Origin: Lachancea dasiensis
Lineage: Eukaryota > Ascomycota > Saccharomycetes > Saccharomycetales > Saccharomycetaceae
Direction of reading: 5' to 3'
Length of the DNA: 64,000 nt
Assembly (NCBI GenBank): GCA_900074725.1
Contig: LT598455.1
Location: 63,802-127,801, forward strand
Under the pieces are notes generated by a model that was not told the DNA's origin, searched no databases, and saw only the letters and a program-made list of their open reading frames with translations. A program made the translations under genes and the position numbers. Positions 8,855-19,533 of the stretch are shown piece by piece. Position 1 is the stretch's first letter. The number at the start of each line of letters is the position of its first letter.

Positions 8855-10469
8855 GAGGACGGCGCTATGCTGTCTGTGCATGGGTCTCCGAGGGGAAAGC
8901 GGTAAGATGCTGCGGGCAAGGAAACTCAGTCGGAGGATTACGGTTGCTATCGACAAGGACGTTGTTGGAAGTGGAGACAACACTTGGTGTATAGTGGTTC
9001 TATTGAGGCGAATCTGGTTCATCAGTAGAAAGCTTACTAAATTTGTCTTGGAAGTCGGACATAGTCATTACAAGATGAGTAACTTGGATCTAGTGAATTC
9101 TATTTATGTCTCCGTGATTGTTTTAGGCATTAGAGTTGGTTCAGTTATCTGAACAAAAGCCTGGTATTTATACAATTCTCACTCGGTGACTCTGGTCAAC
9201 ACATTTATTGACCACCCGTTCCAGATCTGGATTGCGGCTCTAACTTATCAATCGCCAATCCCATTGGACAACAGTTGTTCTCTTCGGTTTGTCTTAGCTT
9301 GTAACTCTATCTGTATGGCCTCGGTTGTGTACTATCATTCTGTACCACTGTGTCACATATTTACTGACGCTGATTAGACGCACATCACCATCAGTTTATT
9401 CACATCATTCCCAACAGTGACAAACCTGTAATTCCAATTATCACATATATTGGTGTATCCGGATTAAATGGAATTCACTGTCGCTACCATCACCACAATC
9501 ACTATGCACTATACTGACAAGGCCAGAATCCACAAATACCCAAAATCCTGGCGCTTGCAAAAAGTGCTGCATGACTAATACTTGGAAACTCGGAGCTTGA
9601 CAGGTGTATCCGCTGCGGCATTTCTTAGCTTCTTTCTCCTCACTGTGTAGCTCTCAAGGTGTATGTAACATAACCCGTACGGTGATGATTTTGGAATATC
9701 GCTACGTCCATCCACGTCACCCCATCAGACGGCCAGAATTTATATACTGCCGGTATAGTTTGAGGACTAGTGTAACCAGCATTTTGGTAAACTTGCCCCT
9801 CCATGATATATTTTTATGTTTTCTTACAATATTCTGGCTTTGGCTTTTGCCTCTCATATAAAACACATAGCACTCAACAATCACCTGTGTGTTACCAAAT
9901 ACCAGGGTTGAATATCCGGCAGATTGCACTCATGTCGAAAATAAGAAATACGACAAGAATACAATCCAAACATATCTAGTCACTGACTAAGGGCTCGATC
10001 TCGAGATTGAAACGACAGATTTTGACAAAGCGATAGACTTATAACTTGTTCATTTGCTTCAAAACACGACAGAAAGCTAATTACAGCAGCCGCCTCTTCA
10101 AACCTTTGAAGCGGTGATCTGATACCCCAAGTAATTATGTTGTATATCTGCTTACAACCTTCTCAGGTGGATCATAGGACGGCCATATCGCACTAGCTTG
10201 TCTTTACATAGCTAAGAAAAGATAGAGTACCTAGTGCCCATAAGGTAGCTTCCTAGGTCTACTAGAATCGATTCGAGATGAGTTAGGGACTCCCCGGTTG
10301 GTGCTCGCAGTTAAAGTGAGCGAGCCACTTAAGATGTCAACCCACGTCTAAAATGACTTTTAGTGACTTAATTATCTTCGACCAACTTACAAGTGGTTTA
10401 TTGGCAAATTGGTATATTCTTATGATACTCGTCCTGAACGCAGTCGAACTCCCAAAGCTCTCTGCAGTT
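8855..10469. other. long intergenic region before CAF40
   Basis: About 1.6 kb with no recognised gene or RNA. Composition returns to AT-rich here. An isolated box C-like GTGATGA at 9682-9688 lacks a D box within 120 nt. The CAF40 frame is open back to an ATG at 10353. Confidence 0.6.
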
Positions 10470-11480
10470 ATGTTTGCCCCTTCCAACGTCCAGAACCTAG
10501 GGCTGGTAAACCCTGGCAATCTCTCGGGACACATGAACCCCATCAATATCGCTGGACCCACCGCGACCGATAACACGAATCATAATAGCAACAACAGTGA
10601 CCACTTGAAAAGTGCCTCTGGGAATTTGAATGCTACACCAGCTAACCAAGTCACGCTACATGCACTCGATGATCCGAATGTGTACCACTGGATCTGCCAG
10701 CTCACATACGGCCCCAACAAAGAGCAGGCACTTTTGGAACTGGGCAGAAAGCGTGAACAATATGAGGATTTGGCCATTGTTCTCTGGTCTTCATTTGGTG
10801 TGGTTGCCGCTCTACTGAGCGAGATTACCTCTGTATACCCCATGCTATCTCCACCAGTCCTGTCCAACCAGCTAAGCAACCGCGTATGCAACGCTTTGGT
10901 ACTTTTGCAATGCGTCGCTTCCCACCCGGAGACGAAAACCCTCTTCTTGCAAGCGCATATCCCACTTTTGCTCTTTCCTTTCCTCAACACCACCTCAAGA
11001 CAACGAACTTTCGAATATCTGCGGTTGACGTCTTTAGGTGTGATCGGCGCTCTTGTGAAAAACGACTCCGCCGAGGTAATAGCCTTTTTGTTGCGCACAG
11101 ACATTATACCACTCTGTCTGCGCATCATGGAGTCTTCCTCGGAACTATCCAAAACGGTGGCAATTTTTATTCTCCAGAAAATCTTACTTGACGACGCGGG
11201 ACTGCAGTACATATGTGCCACACCAGAACGCTTTCACGCTGTGTCACAGGTTCTCACCTACATGGTTGACCAATTGACCCTGCAGCAGACCCCTGGCCGT
11301 CTGTTGAAACATGTTGTGAGGTGCTACCTACGACTCAGTGATAATTTGGAGGCAAGAAGATTACTTAAACAGGTACTACCGCGCCAGCTGAAAGACAACA
11401 CATTCGGAGAAGTTTTGAGAGATGACTTAGGCACCAAGCGTTGCTTGGCTCAACTGCTGCTGACCTTGAATGAAGATTAG
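10470..11480 (+). CDS. CAF40: CCR4-NOT complex subunit Caf40 (CNOT9/Rcd1)
   Basis: This 336-residue protein is the Rcd1/CNOT9 subunit of the CCR4-NOT deadenylase complex, an armadillo-repeat scaffold that contacts Not1 and nucleic acid. From [18 protein letters not shown] onward it follows S. cerevisiae Caf40 (373 aa) very closely through [17 protein letters not shown] and [18 protein letters not shown] to the C-terminal [11 protein letters not shown]. The N-terminal 60 residues are Asn-rich and variable, as in the family. The start at 10470 gives MF, matching the S. cerevisiae N-terminus. An in-frame ATG at 10353 would add 39 mostly hydrophobic residues unlike the family; the choice is not certain. 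SEC21 follows on the same strand, as in S. cerevisiae. Confidence 0.95.
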   Translation: MFAPSNVQNLGLVNPGNLSGHMNPINIAGPTATDNTNHNSNNSDHLKSASGNLNATPANQVTLHALDDPNVYHWICQLTYGPNKEQALLELGRKREQYEDLAIVLWSSFGVVAALLSEITSVYPMLSPPVLSNQLSNRVCNALVLLQCVASHPETKTLFLQAHIPLLLFPFLNTTSRQRTFEYLRLTSLGVIGALVKNDSAEVIAFLLRTDIIPLCLRIMESSSELSKTVAIFILQKILLDDAGLQYICATPERFHAVSQVLTYMVDQLTLQQTPGRLLKHVVRCYLRLSDNLEARRLLKQVLPRQLKDNTFGEVLRDDLGTKRCLAQLLLTLNED

Positions 11481-11982
11481 CCCCGGAGCGCTGCGCCAAA
11501 GAAATCCTCGTACATATGAGGCGCCCTTTTGCATACAGAACACAACTCCTCTACATTTTCGCACCCCAGCACAGCATTTATCATAGACAATAATCTCTCA
11601 TACCCTCTACGGATCACCGCCACTGGCTAGTCTGTTGGTCACAGACTTTTCGTTTAGTGTCTCTCCTCGAGTAAGCGCAGACTCTAAAGTCTACGCACGG
11701 AAGTGGGTTTCATCTCTTCCAGTAAGCAAATATCTCATTCAGCATCATTGAATAAATCCTTGTCATATTATATACATCTAATTCTCACCTGGAGAGCCAT
11801 CACCCATCTCACATTCATCGTAAGCAGTTTCGTACAATGTTATATAATGTTAGAATTGGCCCTAACTTTTTTCAGTAAATCGTGGCAAACTTGTTTATCG
11901 TTGAAATAACTGACGATTAGACCGGACCAGCCTCGATTGAGTGATTGAATTTGCCCGAGTGAACCCAGTTTGAAGTCAGATT
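11481..11982. other. intergenic region CAF40-SEC21
   Basis: About 500 bp between co-oriented genes. No RNA gene or conserved motif recognised. Confidence 0.6.
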
Positions 11983-14784
11983 ATGTCTACTCACACTTAC
12001 AAGAAGTTTGAGGAAGCAGACTCGGGCGTCCTGCCTGATACAATGACTATTTACCAGGACTGCTTGAACGCCTTCAACGAATCACCCGTGAACTCGAAGA
12101 GATGCCGTTTGTTGATATCTAGACTTCTCCAATTGCTTGCCCAGGGTCAAACTTTCCCCAAAACTGAGGCCACAGCGCTTTTTTTCGCGATATCTAAGCT
12201 GTTTCAACATCCTAACGACTCCCTCAGACAAGCGGTATACTTGGCAATCAAAGAATTGAGTTCAGTTTCGGAGGATATATTGATGGCCACTTCGTCTATT
12301 ATGAAGGACGTACAGAATGGTTCTGATATGATCAAGCCCAATGCCATTCGTTCTTTGACCAGGGTCTTGGATGAGTCCACTGCTTTCTCCGCCGAGCGTT
12401 TGTTCAAGTCTGCAGTTGTGAGCAAGCATCCCTCCATTTCGTCAGCTGCATTGGTGAGCTCCTATCATCTTCTTCCTGTCGCAGAAAGCACGGTGAAACG
12501 TTATTCGAACGAAACCTTGGAGGCCGTCGCAGATCTCAAGACATTTCCCTATCACGATGGGCTTTCCGAGCACTATCCAAACTCCACATATATCTCACAG
12601 TACCATGCGTTGGGCCTCTTGTACATGCTAAAGAACCACGATAAGATTGCCCTGATGAAGTTGGTTCAACAATTCTCCTCAGGAAATACTCTAAAAAATC
12701 AATTGGCTCAGGTCCAGTTGGTAAAGCTTGTGGGAACTTTGTTGACAAAAGATCCACAAATGATCTCGCAGCTTGGACCCCTACTGTTGGGCTGGTTATC
12801 AAATAAGTTTGAGGCCGTTCAGTTAGAAGATGCAAAGCTAATTACATCCTTACCAGACAGATTTGTTCCCCCTGAAATGTTCGCCTCTGCCGTCCAAACC
12901 TTGCAAGGATTTCTTGCTGTACCCCGTGTAACTACTAGATTTGCTGCTGTCAGAGTTCTAAACAGAATATCCATGGTCGCCCCTGACAAGATTGTTGTAT
13001 GCAACCCAGAATTGGAATCTTTGATCAACGATAGTAATAGAAACGTTTCCACCTACGCAATTACGGCTCTGTTGAAGACTGGAACTTCCAACAACATTGC
13101 GTCCCTAATTAAGACTATTACAAACTTTATTCACGAGATATCAGACGACTTCAAGATCATCATCATCGATGCGGTTAGAACCATGGCTCTTAAGTTTCCC
13201 GAGGAGTGGAAATCAATTTTGAATTTCCTTGTCAACGTTTTGAAACAAGGCGACGGCGGATTCCCTTTTAAGAATAGCATCGTCGAAGCTTTATTCGACC
13301 TCGTTCAATTTGTTCCACAATCTAAGGAATTAGCTCTGGAAAATCTGTGCGACTTCATCGAAGACTGTGAGTACAATGAAATTTTGGTCAGAATTTTGCA
13401 CTTACTGGGTAAAGAAGGTCCAAGTATGAAGACGCCATCCTTGTACGTTAGACACATCTACAACCGAGTTGTCTTAGAAAACTCGATCGTAAGATCTGCT
13501 GCTGTTGTTGCTCTCTCTAAGTTTGCTCTGGTGAAGAATGACCCCACCCTTGTTGAGTCCATAGAAATACTTTTGAGAAGAATTTCTAACGATGCAGACG
13601 ACGAAGTGAGGGATAGAGCTACTATTGCGCTTAAATTTATCGAGTCAATCAAAACGGGAGAAAATGCTGGCCCATCAGCAGCAGAAAACTTGATTCAATC
13701 GAAGTATACTTATGACTTAGCATCTCTAGAGTCTAAGCTCAGCCAATACATGGCTGCCAAAAAAGATTCATGCAAGACAGCATTCGACACCTCCTCTATC
13801 TCTCGCTATTCAGAGGACGAGAGAAAAGCGATCGATTTGAAGAGAAAACAAGAACAATTATTTTCATCACTTTCATCTGGCAAAGGCAAGAGCAAGGGCA
13901 GTGCCTCTTCAGACTCTGAAAAGAGAAACAGCTCTTATCCCGGTCCTGGCGCCTCGGAGTTGGATCATGACTTGAAAGCGACGAAGTATGCACAAGAGTT
14001 GGGCTCCATCGAACAGTTTAAAGAATTTGGACCAATTATCAATACTTCTAGAGACGTTCCATTGACCGAGACTGAAGCGGAGTTTGTTGTGACTGGTGTG
14101 AAGCACCTGTTCAAAGAACACGTCGTATTGCAATTTCACATAACCAACACTTTGACAGATGTTGCTCTGGACAGTGTTTCAGTGGGATGTGTGCCTGCCA
14201 ATTCTGATGCGGAAAGTTTACTAAATGAAGTCACAACCATTTCGGCTGAAAGAATTAAACCATCGGAAACTTTTGCCACTTATGTGGCCTTTGAGAAATC
14301 TGCCGAAGTCATAACTGAAGAGTTGTTGAACACTTTATATTTTACCACGAGAGAGCTTGATCCCGCCACACAAGAGCCATTCCCAGGAGATGAGGGCTTC
14401 CAGGACGAATACGAGATAGACTCTCTACCGCTCACCGCTGGTGATTATATCAAGGGCTCGTTCATAGGGGACTTTTCGGCTTGCTACGACGAGTTGCCAC
14501 ACCACGAAGTTTCAGTGTACAACATCCGTGAAAACATATCGCTTCAGGAGGTGGTTGACAAGATTATCCTTAACACAAGCTGCTTGACATTAGACAACAC
14601 GCAGTTCACCTCCCCAGACTCCAATAATCATACTCTAAAGCTTTTTGGTAAAAGCGTGTTAAGCGGAGCTAGGGTAGCGCTAATCGTGCGCATGATAAAA
14701 AGTTCGAAAGGTATCGCTTTGAAGGCCGAAGGCAGATCGGATGATGCTAATTTGTGCAGTGATATTGTGAACGAGCTTATTTAG
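11983..14784 (+). CDS. SEC21: coatomer gamma subunit
   Basis: This 933-residue protein is gamma-COP of the COPI coat, which forms retrograde Golgi-to-ER vesicles. It begins MSTHTYKKFEEADSG, close to S. cerevisiae Sec21 (935 aa). An alpha-solenoid trunk of HEAT-like repeats spans about residues 1-550, a charged Ser/Lys-rich linker about 600-660, and the gamma-appendage domain the remainder (TEAEFVVTGVKHLFKEHVVLQF, later GDEGFQDEYEID and NSNNHTLKLFGKS-type motifs). Length and domain order match the family with no break. It sits between CAF40 and CUS2 on the same strand, the order seen in S. cerevisiae chromosome XIV. Confidence 0.98.
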   Translation: MSTHTYKKFEEADSGVLPDTMTIYQDCLNAFNESPVNSKRCRLLISRLLQLLAQGQTFPKTEATALFFAISKLFQHPNDSLRQAVYLAIKELSSVSEDILMATSSIMKDVQNGSDMIKPNAIRSLTRVLDESTAFSAERLFKSAVVSKHPSISSAALVSSYHLLPVAESTVKRYSNETLEAVADLKTFPYHDGLSEHYPNSTYISQYHALGLLYMLKNHDKIALMKLVQQFSSGNTLKNQLAQVQLVKLVGTLLTKDPQMISQLGPLLLGWLSNKFEAVQLEDAKLITSLPDRFVPPEMFASAVQTLQGFLAVPRVTTRFAAVRVLNRISMVAPDKIVVCNPELESLINDSNRNVSTYAITALLKTGTSNNIASLIKTITNFIHEISDDFKIIIIDAVRTMALKFPEEWKSILNFLVNVLKQGDGGFPFKNSIVEALFDLVQFVPQSKELALENLCDFIEDCEYNEILVRILHLLGKEGPSMKTPSLYVRHIYNRVVLENSIVRSAAVVALSKFALVKNDPTLVESIEILLRRISNDADDEVRDRATIALKFIESIKTGENAGPSAAENLIQSKYTYDLASLESKLSQYMAAKKDSCKTAFDTSSISRYSEDERKAIDLKRKQEQLFSSLSSGKGKSKGSASSDSEKRNSSYPGPGASELDHDLKATKYAQELGSIEQFKEFGPIINTSRDVPLTETEAEFVVTGVKHLFKEHVVLQFHITNTLTDVALDSVSVGCVPANSDAESLLNEVTTISAERIKPSETFATYVAFEKSAEVITEELLNTLYFTTRELDPATQEPFPGDEGFQDEYEIDSLPLTAGDYIKGSFIGDFSACYDELPHHEVSVYNIRENISLQEVVDKIILNTSCLTLDNTQFTSPDSNNHTLKLFGKSVLSGARVALIVRMIKSSKGIALKAEGRSDDANLCSDIVNELI

Positions 14785-14969
14785 ATAGTGCTATAGTTCA
14801 TAGAAAATGAGAAAAGACTAGAAATGTGATTTTGACGACATCAGGCTTCTGCTTGAACACGTTATTTCATGAAGTTTGTACATGTGAGCTTTCAAAATAA
14901 AGTAATCATGATCCCGTCAACAAACCGCTAGACCAAGAGCAGCGCGCTGGAGAACATAAGGGTTCTAAG

Positions 14970-15827
14970 ATGGATGAGGAGGAGCTGGAGTTAAAGAGAC
15001 GGTTGATGGAGGCAAAAGTAGAGGAGTTGGCAAGACGGAAGCGGCTGCGAAAGAATGAAAACGAACTCAGCGGAACTAAAAGGCAGGTTAAGAAAAACTG
15101 CGCAATTTACATTTCCAACTTACCTTTGGAGGGAATGGACAAGGAGAAGTTGGTATCTGAGTTTGGCAGGTTTGGAATAATCAGAAAGGATCCTGCTAAC
15201 AACGAACCAAAATGTAAAATGTATAAAGATGACAATGGCAATTTTAAAGGGGATGCATTGATTCTATATCTAAAACCAGAGAGTGTCGAGATAGCCGTAC
15301 AGCTGATGGATGGTGTTGCACTCGAAGGAAGCAAATTGAAGGTGGAGGAGGCTGTCTTCACACCAGCAACAGGAAAAACAGAGAAAAATGAAGAAGGCCT
15401 AGCTAAGCTAAAGAGATCGAATGCCCTTAAGATAAAGGAACAAGAGCATGAGCTGAATGATTGGAGTGACGCAGATAGCCTTTCGGAGAATTCGGACAAC
15501 TCATCTATGACACCTAGTAGAAACTCGCTAGCGGAGGAGGCCAGTACCCGAATTGTGGTCTTAACGAACGTACTAGACTTATATGAAAGCTTGCGTCGAC
15601 AAGAATTGTTAGAAATTGAATCCGATTTGAAAGCAGGGTGTAGTGCAGTCGGAGAACTACTTGACTTCGAGTTAGATGAGGTTTTAGGGCAAGTTAGAGC
15701 TGAGTATGCCACCGAAGAATCCGCGCAACAATGCTGCAAGACTATGGATGGACGGTACTTCGATGGGAGAAAGCTTAATGCGTATATTTTAAGTGAGGAG
15801 TCTAAAGAAGACACCGCAGATGTTTAA
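14970..15827 (+). CDS. CUS2: U2 snRNP-associated splicing factor Cus2 (Tat-SF1 family)
   Basis: This 285-residue RNA-binding protein, the same length as S. cerevisiae Cus2, helps U2 snRNA fold and regulates prespliceosome formation with Prp5 and the SF3b proteins. A basic N-terminus is followed by a first RRM at about residues 44-130 (CAIYISNLPLEGM, then KGDALILYLKPESVEIAVQLMDG). The second, UHM-type RRM is at about 190-280 (TRIVVLTNVLDLYES, EYATEESAQQCCKTMDGRYFDGRKL). It is the last gene of the RFC3-to-CUS2 block conserved with S. cerevisiae. A tRNA-Gly gene lies just downstream on the opposite strand. Confidence 0.93.
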   Translation: MDEEELELKRRLMEAKVEELARRKRLRKNENELSGTKRQVKKNCAIYISNLPLEGMDKEKLVSEFGRFGIIRKDPANNEPKCKMYKDDNGNFKGDALILYLKPESVEIAVQLMDGVALEGSKLKVEEAVFTPATGKTEKNEEGLAKLKRSNALKIKEQEHELNDWSDADSLSENSDNSSMTPSRNSLAEEASTRIVVLTNVLDLYESLRRQELLEIESDLKAGCSAVGELLDFELDEVLGQVRAEYATEESAQQCCKTMDGRYFDGRKLNAYILSEESKEDTADV

Positions 15828-15963
15828 CTCAACACGGGTGTAAGAAAGTGTACCAACATTAATATGAGCCAATCAGTAGAAAGAAATGAAAGATTGTATC
15901 CACGAGCATTAACATGTAGAGAGTATAAGCTTGACCTTATGCTAAATTTGGGATAGAAAAAAT

Positions 15964-16035
15964 TGAGCGGTACGAGAATCGAACCCGTGTCCCAACCTTG
16001 GAAGGGTTGGATGATAACCACTACACTAACCGCCC
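15964..16035 (-). tRNA. tRNA-Gly (anticodon UCC)
   Basis: On the minus strand the 72-nt sequence starts GGGCGGTTAGTGTAGTGG and has the anticodon loop CTTCCAA, T-arm GGGTTCGATTCTC and acceptor end ACCGCTC plus discriminator A. All four stems pair and there is no intron. It is nearly identical to S. cerevisiae tRNA-Gly(UCC). A run of six T on the minus strand (15957-15962) follows directly as the Pol III terminator. Confidence 0.98.
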
Positions 16036-16839
16036 CTAATTGTTAGGGTATTCGGCCACAGTTTTACATAATCAATCCAAAGTAGCTTGCTACAACTCTA
16101 TTATACTAACTCTGGTACTATAACGATTCTGGACGTCTGTTACCTCGTAACTTACAATTACTACTTATTCTTTCTAGCTTCTTAGATGTAATTAGCAAGG
16201 TCTGACGGCACTGCATTTATGCCTTAGGTTCTAAGCATTACTGTTTCAAGAATAGTGAGGCTCAAACATGTATGAAGCTCTAAGGTGTACGCGTCTCATG
16301 TTCGTGAGGTTCTTACATTCTTCTAATACTTTTTTTCGGCATGGGTGTCATCTTATTGTCATGTTTCATTCATGACATAGAGTGGTATCAGACTAATCGT
16401 ACCTGAAGGATCTTGGCAAGAAGATTAGTGGAACGACAGGAATGATAACAGTGACAAGAATACGAATAATGATAGGACTTGGGCCAGAGGCTATTCAGCG
16501 AGCACATGTAGAGCCGAGGTACTGACAGGATAGCATTAAGCAATCCCAATTAGCTTAGGTAGCAATAAAATGATGCCTCGAGACCCTACGTCAAGATGAC
16601 GTTCCTTAGAGTTGAGCCAGAGGCAGTGCAACCATACAAAAGGAGAGCGGGGAATCAGACCAGCCAATAAGGTTAGGCAATGAAAGAAGTAAGGCAAAAG
16701 CGGTTACTAATAAGGTCTACTAACTCTTATCGTCCTTTATAGCTGTTATTCTTCAAGTCGACGTTGTGATAATCGTTCACCACAAACAGATCTATCATAT
16801 CATACTTAGTTCTAGAAAAACAGTAGAAACAATTAATTA
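16036..16839. other. region between two divergent tRNA genes
   Basis: About 800 bp lying upstream of both tRNA genes, the usual landing zone of yeast retrotransposons. No open reading frame or convincing terminal-repeat boundaries were found. Two copies of the branch-point-like CTAACTCT motif (near 16104 and 16724) are present, but no exon is associated with them. Confidence 0.5.
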
Positions 16840-16912
16840 GCTTCAGTAGCTCAGTCGGAAGAGCGTCAGTCTCATAATCTGAAGGTCGAGAGTTCGAACC
16901 TCCCCTGGAGCA
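16840..16912 (+). tRNA. elongator tRNA-Met (anticodon CAU)
   Basis: The 73-nt sequence starts GCTTCAGTAGCTCAG, has the anticodon loop CTCATAA, the T-arm GAGTTCGAACCTC and ends CTGGAGC plus discriminator A. The cloverleaf pairs and has no intron. It matches yeast elongator rather than initiator tRNA-Met. Five T at 16915-16919 form the Pol III terminator. Confidence 0.98.
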
Positions 16913-17070
16913 AGTTTTTGTTTTATCAGAATGTTCTGATTGCTAGTTAAGCCAGCATTTTAAAACATTAGTTAAGTCAGTGGTCTCCGTTATCCGCAAC
17001 GAAATGACGATGCATTATTTCTGAAGGTGTCTACCAGTGACTTTTGGCCACTATTTTTATACATTTATGT

Positions 17071-19533
17071 CTAAAACTTTCCTCTAGCTCTCCCTCTGCC
17101 ACGGCCACGTCCTCTTCCGCGGCCACGGCCACGTCCTCTTCCGCGGCCACGGCCACGGCCTCTACCACGCCCTCTTCCCCTGGTGACTCCCCGAGAAGTC
17201 TTGGGGATATCCGAATTATCTTCCGGCTTTGCGCGAGTCCTACGGGTGTTGGGGCTAGCCCTGTAACCACTTTGGGTATAAGTTTCGTCACCGTCAGCGC
17301 TCTCATTATCATACTCCTCGTTAACGATTTCATCTTGCGAATCCTCATCGTAATCCAGACCAGAATCTTCGGCATCTTTATCCTCCTGGCTGTCATCAAC
17401 TGGCGCTGCTCCTTCTGAAAGCTCATCATCGGAAACAGCTTCTTCTTTGGAATGTGCCCTGGTTCTATGAGATCTTCTCAAAGTTCTCACACTGGCCACC
17501 ATATCGTCATACTTTTCGTAAAGTTCTTCAAAGGTTTCTAAAAAAGGTAGCAGCTTGCACAGATAATCTTTGATGGCACTCAGCTTCTCACGGGAAGCAT
17601 TGAATTTCGATTCTTTAGGGAGCGGGTTCTTGTTCATGGTACCTTTATTAGCTGGTTCGTTCCCAGGGGTCTCTAAAATGCTTAGTTTATAGTCAAGAAG
17701 GGTGATGAAATCGCGGAGAGTTGCGCAATTATTACAAACTTCATACCAATACGTTTTGTTTGTTGTATCGACTTGGTTTGCCACATCCCTGATCATGCTA
17801 GGAGAATCGTGGTAAAACACCTTGAAACGATTGCTCATATTCTTTCCATTATCTGTAAACAACTTGAAAGCGTCTACTTCCTTCTTGGCAAAGACCTCAA
17901 GGGTTTTGTTCATTGCCTTGGGATCAGTGTAGGTTGTCGGAATGAGGGATCTCTTACCTTTTTGATAAGTGTGCAGTCTTGGCAAATAAAAGTCACCAAC
18001 GTGAGGCACCCGCCCAATAAAAAACTCCAGGGATCTTAGTTTGAAGATCTCGTCGCCAAAAGGGGACGACATAGGATGATCGGGAAGCTCACCCTCAAGT
18101 ACATCACACCAGTCCTCATATTCTCGGTCAAACTCATCAATAGGAACCTCCGGATTAGCGTCTTCGGTAATTTTTACAGTGTCCCTTTCGTGATAGATGT
18201 TAGATATAATCTTCAGTTTCTGGGAAAGCTCGTTTCTCTTACCATTTTCTAGTTCTTTTTTGATGTGCTTTTTACCGCTCTTGATTTCCAGCCTGGATTC
18301 AATCAGATCACATAACCTTTTGAACCGAGCTTTGGTAGCTACCTCACCGTCAGCAAAAAGTCTGGAAACGTGATAAGTCGGAACCCCGTAGGGCTCGTCC
18401 CTTCTTAAGTGAGTGAGACGATAAATTTCTTGATGAATTTTATCTGATTGGGCCAAAACCCATTGAACCAATGATTTCAACAGAATTATTCTATCTTTGG
18501 GCTCGAGTGCTAGTATGCCACGTTTCTCCAGATCGGGGTTTAGCAATGGATCGGCATCGAGAGCATAGTGTCTGGGCCACGTAACAATATTTGGAGTCAA
18601 AATTTCTTGTTGATTCGGGTCTACCGGCTCAGTTTCATCATCAATAAAGACCTTACTAGGTGATTCTCCGACCAAGACTTTCCACTGCTTAGGATAACCC
18701 CAGGTCCATGCATTTGTGCGCAATTGACTCAAGAATTTTGAGTACGCCTTTGGTTCTCTTATTGACTCGATAGTGGTTACACTGTTGTTATTGAGGGCTA
18801 GCTTCAATAATACCAAGAACAACAGATTCATTTTGTCTTGAGATTCTATCACTACCTTGATCGGCATATAATCCTGATAAAGTTTACGAGTTAATTCTTT
18901 GTCAGCCTCTGGGTATAAGTCAAGCCCCAGTTCAAAGTCCTGGAAGGATAAAGACCATAGCTCCTCTGGGAGAAAAGAGCTGAACTTATTCACAAAAGTC
19001 ATGATTGGGAGAATTTCCTTGGCATAAGGCACAGACTTTAAGTTTGGAGAGCGGAACCGCGACACAATACTGTGATGATTTTTGAAATCGGCAGAAGCCA
19101 ATGGAACATTGGGACACCAGTTTTCTTCGGCGAGTAGAGGGTCCGGGTTGCCAACAGAGCTTTGTTTTTTTTTAATTCTATCGCGAACAGCTTCACGATT
19201 TATATTCTGCTCCTTACTCTTGCTGGCCGGCTTTTTCTTCTTCCTAGGTGTGCTTCGAGGTATGTCGTCTTCGTCGATCTCTACTGGGCGTTTGGGGACC
19301 ACCCTCGTGGATCTTCGGCGATTGAACTCCAAAACTTCGCCCGCATGTTTCAGCAACCCTTCTGGTGACTTCGAAGTAGATTTGATGTTATTGAAATCAC
19401 CGAAAGTCAATTGGATCTGATTCGCTTTCGATTTTAGTGTACCATTCTGTATTGGGGAGCTTGAATCGTCGTGAGAACCAGATTCCACTGCAATACTATC
19501 CCCCTTGCCACTGGGAGCTACTGAATCAGACAT
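17071..19533 (-). CDS. IOC3: ISW1a chromatin-remodelling subunit, Ioc3/Esc8 type
   Basis: This 820-residue nuclear protein resembles the S. cerevisiae paralogues Ioc3 and Esc8; Ioc3 pairs with Isw1 to space nucleosomes. A low-complexity N-terminus with basic stretches (RRRSTRVVPKRP, STPRKKKK) is followed by a helical DDT-like region at about residues 170-400 (SLSFQDFELGLDLYP, LLFLVLLKLALNN, KDRIILLKSLVQWVLAQSDK). A conserved region at about 480-660 and an acidic segment come next. The protein ends in about 36 residues of alternating Gly-Arg, an RG tail expected to bind nucleic acid. One such gene is expected in a pre-duplication species. The identification rests on family features and is less certain than its neighbours. 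Confidence 0.75.
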   Translation of the reverse strand: MSDSVAPSGKGDSIAVESGSHDDSSSPIQNGTLKSKANQIQLTFGDFNNIKSTSKSPEGLLKHAGEVLEFNRRRSTRVVPKRPVEIDEDDIPRSTPRKKKKPASKSKEQNINREAVRDRIKKKQSSVGNPDPLLAEENWCPNVPLASADFKNHHSIVSRFRSPNLKSVPYAKEILPIMTFVNKFSSFLPEELWSLSFQDFELGLDLYPEADKELTRKLYQDYMPIKVVIESQDKMNLLFLVLLKLALNNNSVTTIESIREPKAYSKFLSQLRTNAWTWGYPKQWKVLVGESPSKVFIDDETEPVDPNQQEILTPNIVTWPRHYALDADPLLNPDLEKRGILALEPKDRIILLKSLVQWVLAQSDKIHQEIYRLTHLRRDEPYGVPTYHVSRLFADGEVATKARFKRLCDLIESRLEIKSGKKHIKKELENGKRNELSQKLKIISNIYHERDTVKITEDANPEVPIDEFDREYEDWCDVLEGELPDHPMSSPFGDEIFKLRSLEFFIGRVPHVGDFYLPRLHTYQKGKRSLIPTTYTDPKAMNKTLEVFAKKEVDAFKLFTDNGKNMSNRFKVFYHDSPSMIRDVANQVDTTNKTYWYEVCNNCATLRDFITLLDYKLSILETPGNEPANKGTMNKNPLPKESKFNASREKLSAIKDYLCKLLPFLETFEELYEKYDDMVASVRTLRRSHRTRAHSKEEAVSDDELSEGAAPVDDSQEDKDAEDSGLDYDEDSQDEIVNEEYDNESADGDETYTQSGYRASPNTRRTRAKPEDNSDIPKTSRGVTRGRGRGRGRGRGRGRGRGRGRGRGRGRGRGRARGKF
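17100..17180. repeat. 24-bp tandem repeat encoding the Gly-Arg tail
   Basis: A 24-bp unit beginning CACGGCCACGTCCTCTTCCG occurs at 17100-17123 and 17124-17147, with a diverged partial copy after it. Read on the minus strand each unit encodes four Gly-Arg pairs, so the tail of the IOC3-like protein has grown by unit duplication. Confidence 0.9.

Noticed and set aside
16036-16839. Possible decayed solo LTR between the two tRNA genes
   Set aside because: The place is typical, but no TG...CA boundaries, target duplication or recognisable LTR sequence could be made out.
17044-17418. 124-codon plus-strand ORF rich in Ser, Ala and Thr
   Set aside because: It is the complement of the Gly-Arg repeat in the IOC3-like gene; its composition is a by-product of the repeat.
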